From Salinispora vitiensis (GTDB lineage: Bacteria; Actinomycetota; Actinomycetes; Mycobacteriales; Micromonosporaceae), in NCBI RefSeq assembly GCF_000378825.1, contig NZ_KB900388.1, positions 171,578 through 235,577 of the forward strand: a stretch of 64,000 nt of DNA. Reading direction: 5' to 3'. The translations under genes were made by a program, and so were the position numbers. The notes beneath the pieces are model-generated. The model was not told the origin of the DNA. It searched no databases and saw nothing but the letters and a program-made list of their open reading frames with translations. This document shows, piece by piece, positions 23,156 through 32,322 of this stretch (position 1 is the stretch's first letter; each line of letters starts with the position of its first letter).

Positions 23156-23806
23156 TCAGACCAGGTCGGCTTGGTGGGCGACGATCGCCGCCTGTACGCG
23201 GTTGCGGGCACCCAGCCGGGTGAGCAGCGTACTCACGTGCGCCTTGACCGTTCCCTCGACCAGATACAGCCGATCGGCGATCTCGGCGTTGGACAGTCCC
23301 TTGCCGAGAAGCGTAAGCACCTCGCGCTCCCGATCCGTCAGGGTGCTCACCTTGTCCCGGGCGCCGGCTTCCGCGCCGAGGCGACCGGCGGCCAGCCGGG
23401 TGAGGACCCGCGACGTGACCCTCGGCGACAGATAGGCCGCCCCCTCGGCAACCGCCCGGATCCCGGTGGTGAGCTCCCTCGGGTCGCCGGATTTGAGGAG
23501 GAAACCGCTGGCGCCCTCGGTGATGGCGCGGGAGATGTAGTCGTCCTCCCCGAACGTGGTCAGAATGATCACCGCCGTGTCCGGTACCAGCCGGCGGATC
23601 TCGGCGGTGGCGGCGAGCCCGTCCAGGCGGGGCATCCGGATGTCCAGCAGCGCCACCGCGGGCCGGTACCGCCGGACCAGTTCCACGGCCTCGTGGCCGT
23701 CGCTGGCCTCCGCCACCACCTCGATGCGGGGGTCATTGGCCAGGACGGCGCATACGCCGGCCCGGATCAGGGCCTCGTCATCGGCCAACACCACTCTGAT
23801 CGTCAT
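23156..23806 (-). CDS. NarL/LuxR-family response regulator
   Basis: A 216-residue two-component regulator: a receiver domain with the acidic pair (VLADDEALIRAG), phospho-acceptor Asp near residue 54 (VALLDIRMPRLDG), switch Thr (VIILTTF) and Lys (FLLKSGD), then a LuxR-type helix-turn-helix (LTDREREVLTLLGKGLSNAE, then IADRLYLVEGTVKAH). It is translated from ATG 23806, which overlaps the stop of the kinase gene as ATGA, so the pair is co-translated. Targets unknown. Confidence 0.95.
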   Translation of the reverse strand: MTIRVVLADDEALIRAGVCAVLANDPRIEVVAEASDGHEAVELVRRYRPAVALLDIRMPRLDGLAATAEIRRLVPDTAVIILTTFGEDDYISRAITEGASGFLLKSGDPRELTTGIRAVAEGAAYLSPRVTSRVLTRLAAGRLGAEAGARDKVSTLTDREREVLTLLGKGLSNAEIADRLYLVEGTVKAHVSTLLTRLGARNRVQAAIVAHQADLV

Positions 23807-25308
23807 CTCACCGCGTCCTTGGCGACCAACCGGTCCTCATTGAAGCAGAGCCGATACGTCGCGCGGGCCACCGGGAAGCTTCCGTCGGTGTAGAACTCGC
23901 ACCGGGCGCCGGTGGGGGTGGGCGGGAAGGCTTCGTTCCGCCGGTCCGGGGTCTGTCGCGTGGGTAGCACCCCGGCGAGGGAGGTGCGCGTGGCGCCGAG
24001 GGAGATCCGGGCATAGTCCCCATCGGGGAGTGTCGAGTTCAACGCGACGTACGGGTAGTAGCCGGTCACCACCAGGGCCAGGACCGCCACCGGTGCGGCT
24101 ACCGCGACCCCGAGCCGGCGTCGCAGTCGACGCTGGGCCTGCTGTAACTCGGTGGCGACGGCCACCTCCTCGCCGGCCGGCGGTACGGCATGATGCGGAA
24201 CCCACGCCTCGACGGCGAAGCTCCCATCGTGGCGATGACCGGCACGGAAGGTGCCACCCACGAGGCGTACGCGTTCGCGGAGCCCGACTAGGCCGACCCC
24301 GAGGCGGTCCGGTTGCCGCGCGTCGGGCAGCAGCCCGGCCGGCGGCGGATCGTTGACCACCTCGGCTGTGGTGGCGTTCGCGGTGTATCGGAGGGTGATG
24401 TGCACGGCCGCCCCGGGCGCATGTCGAGTGGCGTTGGTGAGGGACTCCTGAACGAGCCGGTAGACGGCCCGGTCGGCCAGCTGCGACCGGTCGTCGGAGG
24501 GACCCGTACGGGAGAGCGTGACCGCCATGCCGGAGTCGCGGGCGCGGGCCACCAGATCCTCCGGGGAGCGGCCGCTTGGGGAGAGGGGCGCCGCGGTGCC
24601 GTTCCCGTGTAGTAGGTCGATGGCCTCCTGCAGCCGGTCCGTCGCGTCGGCCGCGCTCTTTCGCACGCTGCGCGCGGCGGCCCGGTGCTGGGCGGCCAGG
24701 TCGGCTGCGGTCTCCAGCGCGCTGGCCCGCAGGGCGAGCAGGGCGAGTTCGTGCCCCAGCGAGTCGTGGATCTCTTGGGCGATGCGGGTCCGCTCACGTA
24801 GTCGTGCCTGGTCGGCCACCATCTGCCGCTCGCGTTCCAGCTGGGCGGCCCGCTCCCAGCCGGCGTTGACCAGCTCGGCGTGCTGCGTTTGGTAGCGACC
24901 GACAAGCCACGGGAAGGCGCCGCAGCTGAGCAGGGTGACCACGAGCAGGAACATCTGGGCCGGGGTCGTGTCGAGAACCACCAGGTTGACCACGGTGCCG
25001 CCGACGGTCAGCAGCAGGAGGACGACCACTGCCGGGGCGATTCGATCGGTACGCCGCCCCGCGAGGTAGCCCATGACCGGGATGCCGAATAAGAAGTTGC
25101 CGTCAACCAGGGTGCCCGCCACCACGAGGATGACTGACACCAGGGGCAGCCGGCGACTGAAGCCGACGGCGACGGCGAGGGTGGCGCAGGCGATCAGGAG
25201 CGAGCCGACCGCCGCGTTGCTGATCTGGTTGTAGACGACCGGCATGCTGAGCGCGGCCAGGAGCAGGGTGTCGAGGATCCACTCCCGTCTTCCGCGCGCT
25301 GCGTTCAC
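23803..25308 (-). CDS. Sensor histidine kinase with extra C-terminal membrane anchor and exported domain
   Basis: A 501-residue NarL-type (HisKA_3) kinase from GTG 25308. Residues about 10-150 form five or six membrane helices. The H-box RIAQEIHDSLGHELALL lies near 178, an N-box ESLTNATRHAPG near 290, and a G-box-like DRLGVGLVGLRERVRLVGG near 335. Unlike normal kinases of this group, the ATPase domain is followed by another membrane helix (about 400-420, VAVAAPVAVLALVVTGYYPY) and about 80 residues of Cys-containing sequence (GARCEFYTDGSFP, then YRLCFNEDRLV) that would lie outside the cell. This tail resembles small exported sensor domains and may sense a ligand. The gene is coupled to the response regulator downstream. 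Confidence 0.9.
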   Translation of the reverse strand: MNAARGRREWILDTLLLAALSMPVVYNQISNAAVGSLLIACATLAVAVGFSRRLPLVSVILVVAGTLVDGNFLFGIPVMGYLAGRRTDRIAPAVVVLLLLTVGGTVVNLVVLDTTPAQMFLLVVTLLSCGAFPWLVGRYQTQHAELVNAGWERAAQLERERQMVADQARLRERTRIAQEIHDSLGHELALLALRASALETAADLAAQHRAAARSVRKSAADATDRLQEAIDLLHGNGTAAPLSPSGRSPEDLVARARDSGMAVTLSRTGPSDDRSQLADRAVYRLVQESLTNATRHAPGAAVHITLRYTANATTAEVVNDPPPAGLLPDARQPDRLGVGLVGLRERVRLVGGTFRAGHRHDGSFAVEAWVPHHAVPPAGEEVAVATELQQAQRRLRRRLGVAVAAPVAVLALVVTGYYPYVALNSTLPDGDYARISLGATRTSLAGVLPTRQTPDRRNEAFPPTPTGARCEFYTDGSFPVARATYRLCFNEDRLVAKDAVR

Positions 25309-25437
25309 ATCGCCCCCGTGCCAAGCCCGCTGCTGTTGAGGACAGGGTAGCCAGCATGAGTGTGGGCCCGGGGTCTCGCCGACCGGGCGTCTCGACGGAA
25401 CCACGTCGTGAACAGCTTCCCGCCTATGGTTCACGGC

Positions 25438-26130
25438 ATGGAGAGAAACCAGTACGGCCAGCAGGTTGGTGCGCCGGTTCCGCATTGGTCAACCCGTCCG
25501 TTGCCAGGGCGCGGAACGCTGGCAGGACGGTACGTGACGGCGGAACCGATCAGTCTGCGTCACGCAGATGCCCTATTCGCTGCGGTTTGTGGACCAGGAA
25601 ACGGGGCGTTGTGGACCTACCGGCCCGTACCCCAGCCGGAGAGCATTGCGGAGTTCGAGAAGGGGGTACTGCGCCCCCTCGCGGAGCACGCTGAGTGCAC
25701 CTCCTTTGCGTTCGTGCCTGCGGGTGACCGCGCATCCGGGCTCGCGACCTTGTCCTCCTGTGCGCCGGAGGCGGGAGTGGTCGAAATCTCCGGGGTCCTG
25801 TGGGGGCGGTCGATGCGGCGGTCGACCGCCGCGACCGAAGCGATCCATCTGATGCTCCGCTACGTCTTCCAGCAACTGGGGTATCGCCGGGTGGAGTGGA
25901 AGTGCGACAGCCGCAACGAGCCGTCGGCCCGAGCCGCGCAGCGGCTCGGCTTCACCTACGAGGGGCGGTTCCGCCAGCACATGATCGTCCGGGGCAGGAA
26001 CCGCGACACCGACTGGTACTCCATGCTCGATACGGAGTGGCCAGCGATTCGCGCCAGGAACGAACGGTGGCTTGACCCGAGGAACTTCGACCAGAACGGC
26101 CACCAACTCCAGCGGCTCGAGGAGATCTAA
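25438..26130 (+). CDS. GNAT acetyltransferase (RimJ/RimL type)
   Basis: A 230-residue acetyltransferase: an N-terminal strand (GRYVTAEPISLRHADALFAA), a central strand (VVEISGVLWGRSMRRSTAAT) with a diverged acetyl-CoA loop, and the C-terminal RVEWKCDSRNEPSARAAQRL-GFTYEG segment, which is diagnostic of RimJ/RimL proteins acting on protein N-termini or small amines. ATG 25438 is chosen because TATGGT ends 7 nt before it (likely leaderless) and the domain begins soon after. The upstream extension to 25360 overlaps the kinase promoter region. Substrate not predictable. Confidence 0.85.
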   Translation: MERNQYGQQVGAPVPHWSTRPLPGRGTLAGRYVTAEPISLRHADALFAAVCGPGNGALWTYRPVPQPESIAEFEKGVLRPLAEHAECTSFAFVPAGDRASGLATLSSCAPEAGVVEISGVLWGRSMRRSTAATEAIHLMLRYVFQQLGYRRVEWKCDSRNEPSARAAQRLGFTYEGRFRQHMIVRGRNRDTDWYSMLDTEWPAIRARNERWLDPRNFDQNGHQLQRLEEI

Positions 26131-26189
26131 CTCGCCGGTAGCAACATTGAGAGCTTCTTTCGCGTAATTCCTTCGTGTTTGCCGTCGTG

Positions 26190-26318
26190 TGGGTTTGGTG
26201 TCGGATTAGCTCGACGGTGGGCCGCTACCGCCTGTCTGGTAGCTGAGGAGCAGGCCACCCGCGTTCCCCTTGGGTGGTTGGCTCCTCGCCGTTCACGGGG
26301 AAGGACACCGAGACCGCA
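26190..26318 (+). promoter_or_regulatory. Conserved structured leader, copy A (upstream of Pmp-like gene A)
   Basis: The sequence has TTTGGTGTCGGATTAGC (26194-26210), a hairpin GCTACC-gcctgtct-GGTAGC (26224-26243) followed by TGAGGAGC, and ends CACGGGGAAGGACACCGAGAC about 15 nt before the ATG. The same blocks in the same order precede three other genes in the window (29811, 34231, 36911). It probably contains a promoter and a structured 5' UTR. The only ribosome-site-like block (GGGGAAGG) lies about 14 nt from the start codon, unusually far. Confidence 0.65.
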
Positions 26319-27650
26319 ATGCCATCTCAACTACATGTCTACAGCTCTACCCGCACAGATAGGCGGCCCCCACGGTGGTGGGCCGTCGGGATGGCGGGGT
26401 TGACCGGCCTGGCGTTCAGCACGGCCGCTCTTGCCACCGCCGCCCACGCTCAACCGAACCAGCCCGTACCCAGCTCCACCGCGGCGGCCGATGCGAAGCC
26501 CGCGCCCGTCACGACCGCCCGGGATGGAGTCGGCACCGGCACTCCCGTCACGTGTGACGCGGATGCGTTGATCGCCGCGATCACGGCTGCCAATGCTGCG
26601 GGCGGCGGCGTGTTCGACCTGGCGAAGGACTGCACCTACCTGCTTACCGCCGACATCGACGGCGCCGGTCTGCCCACGATCATCACCCCGATCACCCTCA
26701 ACGGCGGCAAGAACACCACGATCGAACGCGCCACCACCGCCGTCGACCAGTTCCGGATCTTCACCGTCGACTCCGGTGGCGACCTCACCCTCAACCACCT
26801 GAAGATCATCGGTGGTCAGACCACCACGGCGGGTACCGATGGGGGCGGCATCCTGGTCAACGTGGGCGGGGGTTTGACAGTCAGCCACAGCGTGGTCACC
26901 CGCAACATCGCCGGTGGTAATGGTGGCGGCATCGCCAACAACGGGACCACCACCGTCAAGCGCTCGATCGTCAGCCGTAACACTGCCCCGTTGGAAGGGG
27001 GCGGCATCTACAACACGGGCGTGCTGACCGTCAACGAGTCTGAGGTCAAGGCGAACACCGGCACCCTCGCGGGAGGCGGTATCGGGAGCACGGCAGGAAC
27101 GGTCGAGGTTTCCAAGAGCTCCATCTCCGGCAACTGGTCCGATCAGGGAGCTGGTCTCTTCATCGTTGATGGCGGAATCGGCTCGGTAACCGACAGCCAC
27201 ATCAAGAGTAACTCCGCTGCCGATGCTGGTGGAGGTATCTTCCTGCTGGGTCAGCTGACGCTGCAGAAAGTCGTCCTCGCCGGCAACACCGCCGAAACCG
27301 GTGCCGGCCTCAATGTCGTCGAGGAGTCCACAGCCGACATAACGGGCAGCCGCATCGTCGACAACACCGCCGGCGCCCAGGGCGGGGGCATCTATAACGC
27401 TGGCATGACCACGTTGACCGGCACCAAGCTCGACGGGAACCAGGCCGACACGGGCGGCGGTGTCCAGAATCTCGCGGCAGCGACGCTGACCTTCTTCGCC
27501 TCGACGGTCACCGACAACCTAGCCGTGACCGACGGCGGGGGCATCGTCAACGACGCGGGTGGGACCGTCACCCTGAACACGGCCACCGGCACCACCGTTA
27601 TCAGCAACCGTCCGAACAACTGCGTGAATGTTCCCGGCTGCGCCGGCTAG
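26319..27650 (+). CDS. Secreted beta-helix (Pmp-like) surface protein A
   Basis: A 443-residue exported protein. The signal sequence has a twin-Arg-like n-region (TRTDRRPPRWW) and a hydrophobic core (AVGMAGLTGLAFSTAALA) ending AHA-Q. Residues about 70-140 form an N-terminal cap (CDADALIAAITAANAAGGGV, then CTYLLTADIDGAGLPTI, then NGGKNTTIER). The rest is some 12 turns of a right-handed parallel beta-helix with GGGI(x)NxG repeats, as in chlamydial polymorphic membrane proteins. The C-terminus is NRPNNCVNVPGCAG. Pmp-type genes have been described as marine-adaptation genes in Salinispora; adhesin or pore roles are proposed for the group. The gene lies alone behind leader copy A and ends in a terminator. 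Confidence 0.8.
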   Translation: MPSQLHVYSSTRTDRRPPRWWAVGMAGLTGLAFSTAALATAAHAQPNQPVPSSTAAADAKPAPVTTARDGVGTGTPVTCDADALIAAITAANAAGGGVFDLAKDCTYLLTADIDGAGLPTIITPITLNGGKNTTIERATTAVDQFRIFTVDSGGDLTLNHLKIIGGQTTTAGTDGGGILVNVGGGLTVSHSVVTRNIAGGNGGGIANNGTTTVKRSIVSRNTAPLEGGGIYNTGVLTVNESEVKANTGTLAGGGIGSTAGTVEVSKSSISGNWSDQGAGLFIVDGGIGSVTDSHIKSNSAADAGGGIFLLGQLTLQKVVLAGNTAETGAGLNVVEESTADITGSRIVDNTAGAQGGGIYNAGMTTLTGTKLDGNQADTGGGVQNLAAATLTFFASTVTDNLAVTDGGGIVNDAGGTVTLNTATGTTVISNRPNNCVNVPGCAG

Positions 27651-27678
27651 CGACCCGGAGCGGGTCAGCTTCACCCGG

Positions 27679-27712
27679 GCCCCGCTCCTGCCGTACGCGG
27701 TAGGGGCGGGGC
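27679..27712 (+). terminator. Hairpin after Pmp-like gene A
   Basis: A 15-bp stem (with two G-T pairs) between 27679-27693 and 27698-27712 with loop TACG, 29 bp after the stop. There is no U-tract, as often in high-GC hosts. Confidence 0.6.
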
Positions 27713-27737
27713 TCGGTCGTGCGGTGGCTCACCAGAG

Positions 27738-28007
27738 CTATGGCGCGCCGCCGGATTCGCTGCTGGCGCCGCTGTCGAGGGCCTGGCCCTCGCTGCCGCC
27801 GCCACCTTTTCCGCGGAGGCTGCCGGATCGCCGACGGCGGCTCTGGCGGGCACTCTGGCGGATCGCCTTGCGGGCGCTCGCCATCGTCTCTTGTCTGCTG
27901 CCGGCCTGGGGACCAGCCCGGCGTCGACGCCTCCGGGCCACGATGACGATCAGCACTAGTGCGATCAGCAGGGGCAGGGCGAGCCACCCGAGGTGAGTCC
28001 CGGACAT
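27738..28007 (-). CDS. Small single-pass membrane protein with polybasic tail
   Basis: An 89-residue protein with one N-terminal membrane helix (GWLALPLLIALVLIVIVA) followed by RRRRRRAG and a Ser/Gly/Arg-rich cytoplasmic tail. ATG 28007 is preferred to 28028 because the hydrophobic segment then starts near residue 8. It is convergent with Pmp gene A. No family is recognised and the low-complexity tail limits confidence. Confidence 0.5.
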   Translation of the reverse strand: MSGTHLGWLALPLLIALVLIVIVARRRRRRAGPQAGSRQETMASARKAIRQSARQSRRRRSGSLRGKGGGGSEGQALDSGASSESGGAP

Positions 28008-28174
28008 CTCTGGAGAATAGCGACTCAAATCGATGATCGGAATTGGAGAGGTAGGTGCTTTTGGCGTCGCCTTAGCATCGATCTATCGGCCAATTGCTCG
28101 CGGTTGGCTTTATCGGCACAGCGCCCAGGGTTGCGCCCTGGCTGTATCGGCCGGGACAGCGTGGGCCGGTGCGG

Positions 28175-29608
28175 TCAGCTACTGGAATGGGCTGCCGCGA
28201 GCAGGTAGTGCAGCACGTCGGTGGCCGTGTAGTCCTCCCCGAAGCGCCGGTGCAGCTCGGTGAGGACGCCGATGTCCTGGCCGATAGTGATGATCGGCGG
28301 CTCGGTGTCGTTGCCGGCGCGTCGTTGGCCCAGGCCGATCGTGCCCATGAGCCCGTTGCACAGGCAGCGGCTACCCGTGGTGTCCTCCGCCGCGCCGCCC
28401 TTGCGGATGTAGTCGTCTACCGGCTCGGCCGGGCACCGGAAACCGACCCGACCGGTCGGCCGCAGGTACGGGGTGCGCAGATAGCCCAGATCGCACCGGC
28501 GAGCGCGGGCCTGGTAGATGCCGTCCTCGGCGGCGGTGCCCTCCAGCTGGGCAATTTTGAAAGGGAAGCCGGTCGGGGAGGCGACCGGATCGTTCTGGAT
28601 CGCGAGCTGCCCTTCGGTGGCCCGCTGGAGCAACTGCCGCCGTAGCTGGGGGCTGACTCCGGATTCGCGGCAGAGGGCGAAGGCGGTGCCGACCTGAACA
28701 CCGGTGGCTCCGGCCGCCTGGACGGCGGCTACCCGCCGCGGGTCGGCCTGGCCGCCGGCGACCCAGAACGGCAGCCCGGCTGCGGCTACCTTGGCCAGGT
28801 CGATCCGGTCCCGCTCGCCGTAGACGGGTTCGCCGTTGTCATCGAGGACCAGCTTGCCGCGCGGTCGCGCGGAGTGGCCGCCCGCGGTGGGCCCTTCGAG
28901 GACAAAACCGTCGGGGCAGGTACGGGGGCTGCGGGCAAGGTAGCTGACCAGGGACGCGGCGGAGACGATGGCCAGGAACCGCGGCCGTGGGAGGGGCGGT
29001 AGTAGCTCGCCGGTCAAATCAGGCGGGTTGAGGGCGACGGTGTGGGCTTCCCCCGCCGCGCTGCCCTCGACGGCGACGGGCAACTGGACCGGCCGGTGGT
29101 GGGTCAGGGCGTCGATCAGAGACGGGATCTCACTGGGCAGGCCGGCACCCATCAGGATGTAGTCGACCCCGGCCAGCATCGCCCCGTACACCGCGGCGGG
29201 GGTGGCGAGCTGGATCTTCTCCAGGTAGTTGATGCCGACGACGCCGCTGTGGCCCTGCTTGGCCAGGTAGACCTCGACGAAGTTGGCGACCACGGCCAGC
29301 TCGTTCGCGTGTCGTCGTGGCTGCATGCTCAGCAGTGGTGCCGGTCGGAACGGCTTGCCGTCGGGGATTCCCCCCGGTACGTAGTAGCGGTCCAGCACCC
29401 GTTGGGCGACTTCCGGCGCGGGGAATGCGCTCAGCGCTTGCCGGAGCGTGCCGTCCTCGTCGCCGAGTTGTAGCCGGCGGGCCAGTGACGCGTCGAGTGC
29501 TACCCCGGACACCACCCCGAGCTGGCCGGCGGCGGCTACGGCGGCGGCCAGCCGCCAGCTGGAGACACCGACGCCCATCCCGCCCTGAATGATGATCGGA
29601 AGTTCCAC
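28175..29608 (-). CDS. Nitronate monooxygenase / NPD-like flavoprotein
   Basis: A 477-residue TIM-barrel FMN protein. The start LPIIIQGGMGVGVSSWRLAA is the family signature, followed by barrel strands such as GVDYILMGAGLPSEIP and the phosphate-binding region (VAGGQADPRRVAAVQAAGAT, then GVQVGTAF). Members oxidise alkyl nitronates or act as FMN reductases and, in the PfaD branch, as enoyl reductases for polyketide or PUFA synthesis. This protein is longer than classical enzymes (about 330-350 residues). The C-terminal about 110 residues contain Cys pairs (ARARRCDLGYL, SRCLCNGLMG) typical of the longer actinobacterial form. It has no operon partner and the natural substrate is unknown. Confidence 0.85.
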   Translation of the reverse strand: MELPIIIQGGMGVGVSSWRLAAAVAAAGQLGVVSGVALDASLARRLQLGDEDGTLRQALSAFPAPEVAQRVLDRYYVPGGIPDGKPFRPAPLLSMQPRRHANELAVVANFVEVYLAKQGHSGVVGINYLEKIQLATPAAVYGAMLAGVDYILMGAGLPSEIPSLIDALTHHRPVQLPVAVEGSAAGEAHTVALNPPDLTGELLPPLPRPRFLAIVSAASLVSYLARSPRTCPDGFVLEGPTAGGHSARPRGKLVLDDNGEPVYGERDRIDLAKVAAAGLPFWVAGGQADPRRVAAVQAAGATGVQVGTAFALCRESGVSPQLRRQLLQRATEGQLAIQNDPVASPTGFPFKIAQLEGTAAEDGIYQARARRCDLGYLRTPYLRPTGRVGFRCPAEPVDDYIRKGGAAEDTTGSRCLCNGLMGTIGLGQRRAGNDTEPPIITIGQDIGVLTELHRRFGEDYTATDVLHYLLAAAHSSS

Positions 29609-29810
29609 CTAATTCCTGCCTTTCAGCCGGCCCTGTCGGCACTGGCAATCTTGTGGCCTGCCGGCCGGGGGCGACAGGGCATTTGGTCCCGTAATCGGGT
29701 GGGCCAGGTCACGACGGGGCCCCGGCCGGAGGCCGGGTCCGCAGGCGGGCACCGGAAGCCCACTCGCCGAGCTTTGTCTGGTTTAGAGGTTTTTTTCGCA
29801 TTCATGTTCG

Positions 29811-29929
29811 GTTGGGAGGAGTGTCGGTTTAGCGTCCGAGGTGGCTGCTACCGCCTGCCTGGTAGCCGAGGAAGCCTGGCCTGGGTCGGTCGTTCCTCGC
29901 CGTCCACGGGGAAGGACCTCGACACCGCG
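29811..29929 (+). promoter_or_regulatory. Conserved structured leader, copy B
   Basis: The same blocks as copy A: TTCATGTTCGG, GTGTCGGTTTAGCGT (29821-29835), hairpin GCTACC-gcctgcct-GGTAGC (29847-29866) followed by CGAGGA, then TTCCTCGCCGT and CCACGGGGAAGGACCTCGAC before the ATG at 29930. Conservation continues to the start codon. Confidence 0.65.
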
Positions 29930-31317
29930 ATGAACCAGCAGCATCACACCCATGAAATCGGGACCGACCGCCCAGGCGAACGCCGGGCGCGGTCGCGCTG
30001 GTGGACGGTCGGCCTGGCCGGGGTAGCCGGGCTGGCCCTCACCGCCGTCGGCGTCGCGACGGCTCCGGCCGCCGGCGCTGCCGGACGCGCCGCCACCAGC
30101 GCCGAAACCCAGCCTGGGGGCAGTCACCGGGACAACGGCAAGTCCAAGCATGACGACAGAAGCAAGGGCGACCGGGGCAAGGGGAAGAAGGCTAGGCCGA
30201 AGGGCACGCCGGTCCCCTGCGACGCCGATCTGCTGATCGCCGCGATCACGTCCGCCAACGCCACCGGCGGCGGTGTGTTCGACCTGGCGAAGGACTGCAC
30301 CTATCTGCTCACCTTCGACATCGACGGTGCCGGTCTGCCCGCGATCATGACCCCGATCACCCTCAACGGCGGCAAGAACACCACGATCGAACGCGCCGCC
30401 GCCGTCGACGACTTCCGGATCTTCATCGTCGACACCGGTGGTGACCTCACCCTCAACCATCTGAAGGTCACCGGCGGTCAGACCGACGGCAACGGTGGGG
30501 GAGTCCTCGTCACCCCGGCGGAGCGCTGACCACCAACCACAGCGCCATCACCCGCAACATCGTCGAAGGCGACGGCGACGGCGGCGGCATCGCCAACCTG
30601 GGCACCACCCGGATCAAGCACTCCAAGGTCGACCGGAACACCACCAGCGAGCAGGGCGGTGGGATCTTCAGCACCGGCCTCTTGGAGGTCGTCAAGTCGC
30701 ACATCGACAACAACACCGCCGACCAGGGCGGTGGCATCTACCAAAGCGGTAGCACCGTCACCGTCAAGGGCGGCAGCATCTCCGGCAACCAGGCATCCGA
30801 CGCGGGAGGGTTGTATCTCCTGGGCGGAATCGGCAGGCTGACCGGCACCAAGGTCGCGAAGAACACCGCCAGTGGAAACGGCGGTGGTGCCCGGGTCGCC
30901 GAGGCCGGACAGTTGACGCTGCAGAAGGTCGGCCTCCTCGACAACTCCGCGCTGACGGGTGTGGCCGGCGGCCTGTTCGTGGAGGGCACCGAAGTCGACG
31001 ACACCATCGCGGTCGTCGAGGACAGCCTAATCGAGAACAACACCGCTTCCGACATCGGCGGAGGGATCGACAACTCGGGAGTAGCCGTATTGCGAAACAC
31101 CAAGGTCATCGGTAACCAGGCCAACGAGGGCGGCGGCATCTTCAACTCCGGCACGTTGACGCTCTTCGCGACGAAGGTGGTCAAGAACATTGCGGTCACC
31201 GACGGCGGGGGTATCTTCAACACCCTCGGCACGGTGGAGCTGAACACCGCCACCGGCACCGTGGTCATCAAGAACCGACCCAACAACTGCGTGGACGTCC
31301 CCGGCTGCGCCGGCTGA
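29930..31317 (+). pseudogene. Secreted beta-helix (Pmp-like) surface protein B, frameshifted
   Basis: The first frame from ATG 29930 encodes a signal sequence (WTVGLAGVAGLALTAVGVAT), a Lys/Asp-rich spacer (GDRGKGKKARPKGTP), the cap (CDADLLIAAITSANATGGGV) and the first helix turns, then stops at 30529 after VTPAER. One missing base between about 30496 and 30520 separates it from a second open frame (ALTTNHSAITRNIVEGDG onward) that runs to 31317 with nine more turns and ends NRPNNCVDVPGCAG. Otherwise the two parts align with paralogues A and C without gaps. It is a one-base deletion, a sequencing error or a phase-variable state; a G5 run at 30496-30500 is a possible slip point. Confidence 0.8.
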
Positions 31318-31337
31318 CACTCCGAGCAGAGCACCAA

Positions 31338-31377
31338 GGGTTCCGCCCCACCGCGAGCACGCGGTGGGGCGGAACCC
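31338..31377 (+). terminator. Strong hairpin terminator after Pmp-like gene B
   Basis: GGGTTCCGCCCCACCGCG (31338-31355), loop AGCA, and its exact 18-bp complement (31360-31377), 21 bp after the stop. Confidence 0.8.
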
Positions 31378-31485
31378 CTTCCCACGGTCTCCGCCGACGG
31401 CCGTGGCGCGCGTCTGATCCTGCCTTCGTTCCTCGTCGGGTCGGGGGCGTGACCAGCACCGTGCTGTTGCGTCACGGCAGGATGA

Positions 31486-32322
31486 TCAGCGAATGGGGTT
31501 GCGGTAGGCGGCATCCCACGTCTTGCGGCCCAGTAGTCCGTCCCTGCTGAGGCCCTGATCCGCCTGGAACGCTTTGATCAGCTCGCGGTGCTCCGGTCCG
31601 TACCTGCCGTCGTGGCCGTTCCTGCGGAGGTAGCGCTTGCCCTTGCCGGCGGACCAGCCTCGGCGGGTGAGCTGTTTGGTCCAGATGGCGAGCCACTGTC
31701 GGTCCGACTTCCCGTTGAATCTCCGCCGATAGTAGCCAGACACCGATCGATATCCTCCGCTCCGGGAGCCGAAGTAGTAGCCGCTGGGGAGGGGGAATGA
31801 CACCGCTGGCCCCGGTGCGGGTCGGACCGGTGTCGGCTTCTCGGGCTCGACGGGTCCCGGCTTGCCGAGCTGGTCGAGCCGCCAGTTCGTGCCCCGCACG
31901 GTGTCGGCGGCCTGGGTGAAGTCAGAGTTCACGTGGCAGTGGCCCGTGTGCCGGTTGGAGCCGGTGTAGGTGTGGGTGGTGAAGTTGTGCCGGCGGTGCC
32001 AGATCCGGCCCTTGTAGATGATGTACCGCACCCACCACAGCGCGCCCGAGCGAGCGAGCTTCACCCACAGCTGCACGACCTGTTCCATCGTGACCCCGCC
32101 CGGGTCGCGCAGGTCGGCGTCGAAATCTCGAGCCCGTACCTCGTCGAGGTGGTCGCCGTCGCGATACTCCGGCCGACCGGTCCGGTCCGGGTTGTGGCTC
32201 GATGGGGCGCTCTGGTGTGAGGTGTCGCCGATCGAGCCGTCCGATCTGGTGTCCCGTTTGGGGAATCGCCTGTTTAGTTGATCACGGGCTTCGTCCAGGT
32301 TCGGTACCACCATCCATGCCAT
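31486..32322 (-). CDS. Phage-type endolysin with C-terminal peptidoglycan-binding domain
   Basis: A 278-residue protein. Residues about 25-150 resemble actinophage lysin domains related to D-Ala-D-Ala carboxypeptidases: SIGDTSHQSAPSSHNPD, HLDEVRARDFDADLR, then RYIIYKGRIWHR and TYTGSNRHTGHCHVN. These give the His/Asp metal ligands (GDTSHQ, HNPD, RARDFD, GHCHV). A Pro-rich linker (GPVEPEKPTPVRPAPGPA) leads to a putative peptidoglycan-binding_1 domain (about 200-275, RYGPEHRELIKAFQADQGLS, then RDGLLGRKTWDAAYR). It is not in the prophage and has no holin beside it, so it may be a domesticated cell-wall hydrolase. A 54-residue gene overlaps its start. Confidence 0.75.
   Translation of the reverse strand: MAWMVVPNLDEARDQLNRRFPKRDTRSDGSIGDTSHQSAPSSHNPDRTGRPEYRDGDHLDEVRARDFDADLRDPGGVTMEQVVQLWVKLARSGALWWVRYIIYKGRIWHRRHNFTTHTYTGSNRHTGHCHVNSDFTQAADTVRGTNWRLDQLGKPGPVEPEKPTPVRPAPGPAVSFPLPSGYYFGSRSGGYRSVSGYYRRRFNGKSDRQWLAIWTKQLTRRGWSAGKGKRYLRRNGHDGRYGPEHRELIKAFQADQGLSRDGLLGRKTWDAAYRNPIR

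Noticed and set aside
24030..24869. Plus-strand frames across the histidine kinase gene
   Set aside because: Shadows of the kinase frame; Arg/Pro-rich without motifs.
26190..26318. Leader as a known c-di-AMP (ydaO) or c-di-GMP riboswitch
   Set aside because: The order and sequence of the conserved blocks do not match the consensus of either class as I know them; left as unclassified.
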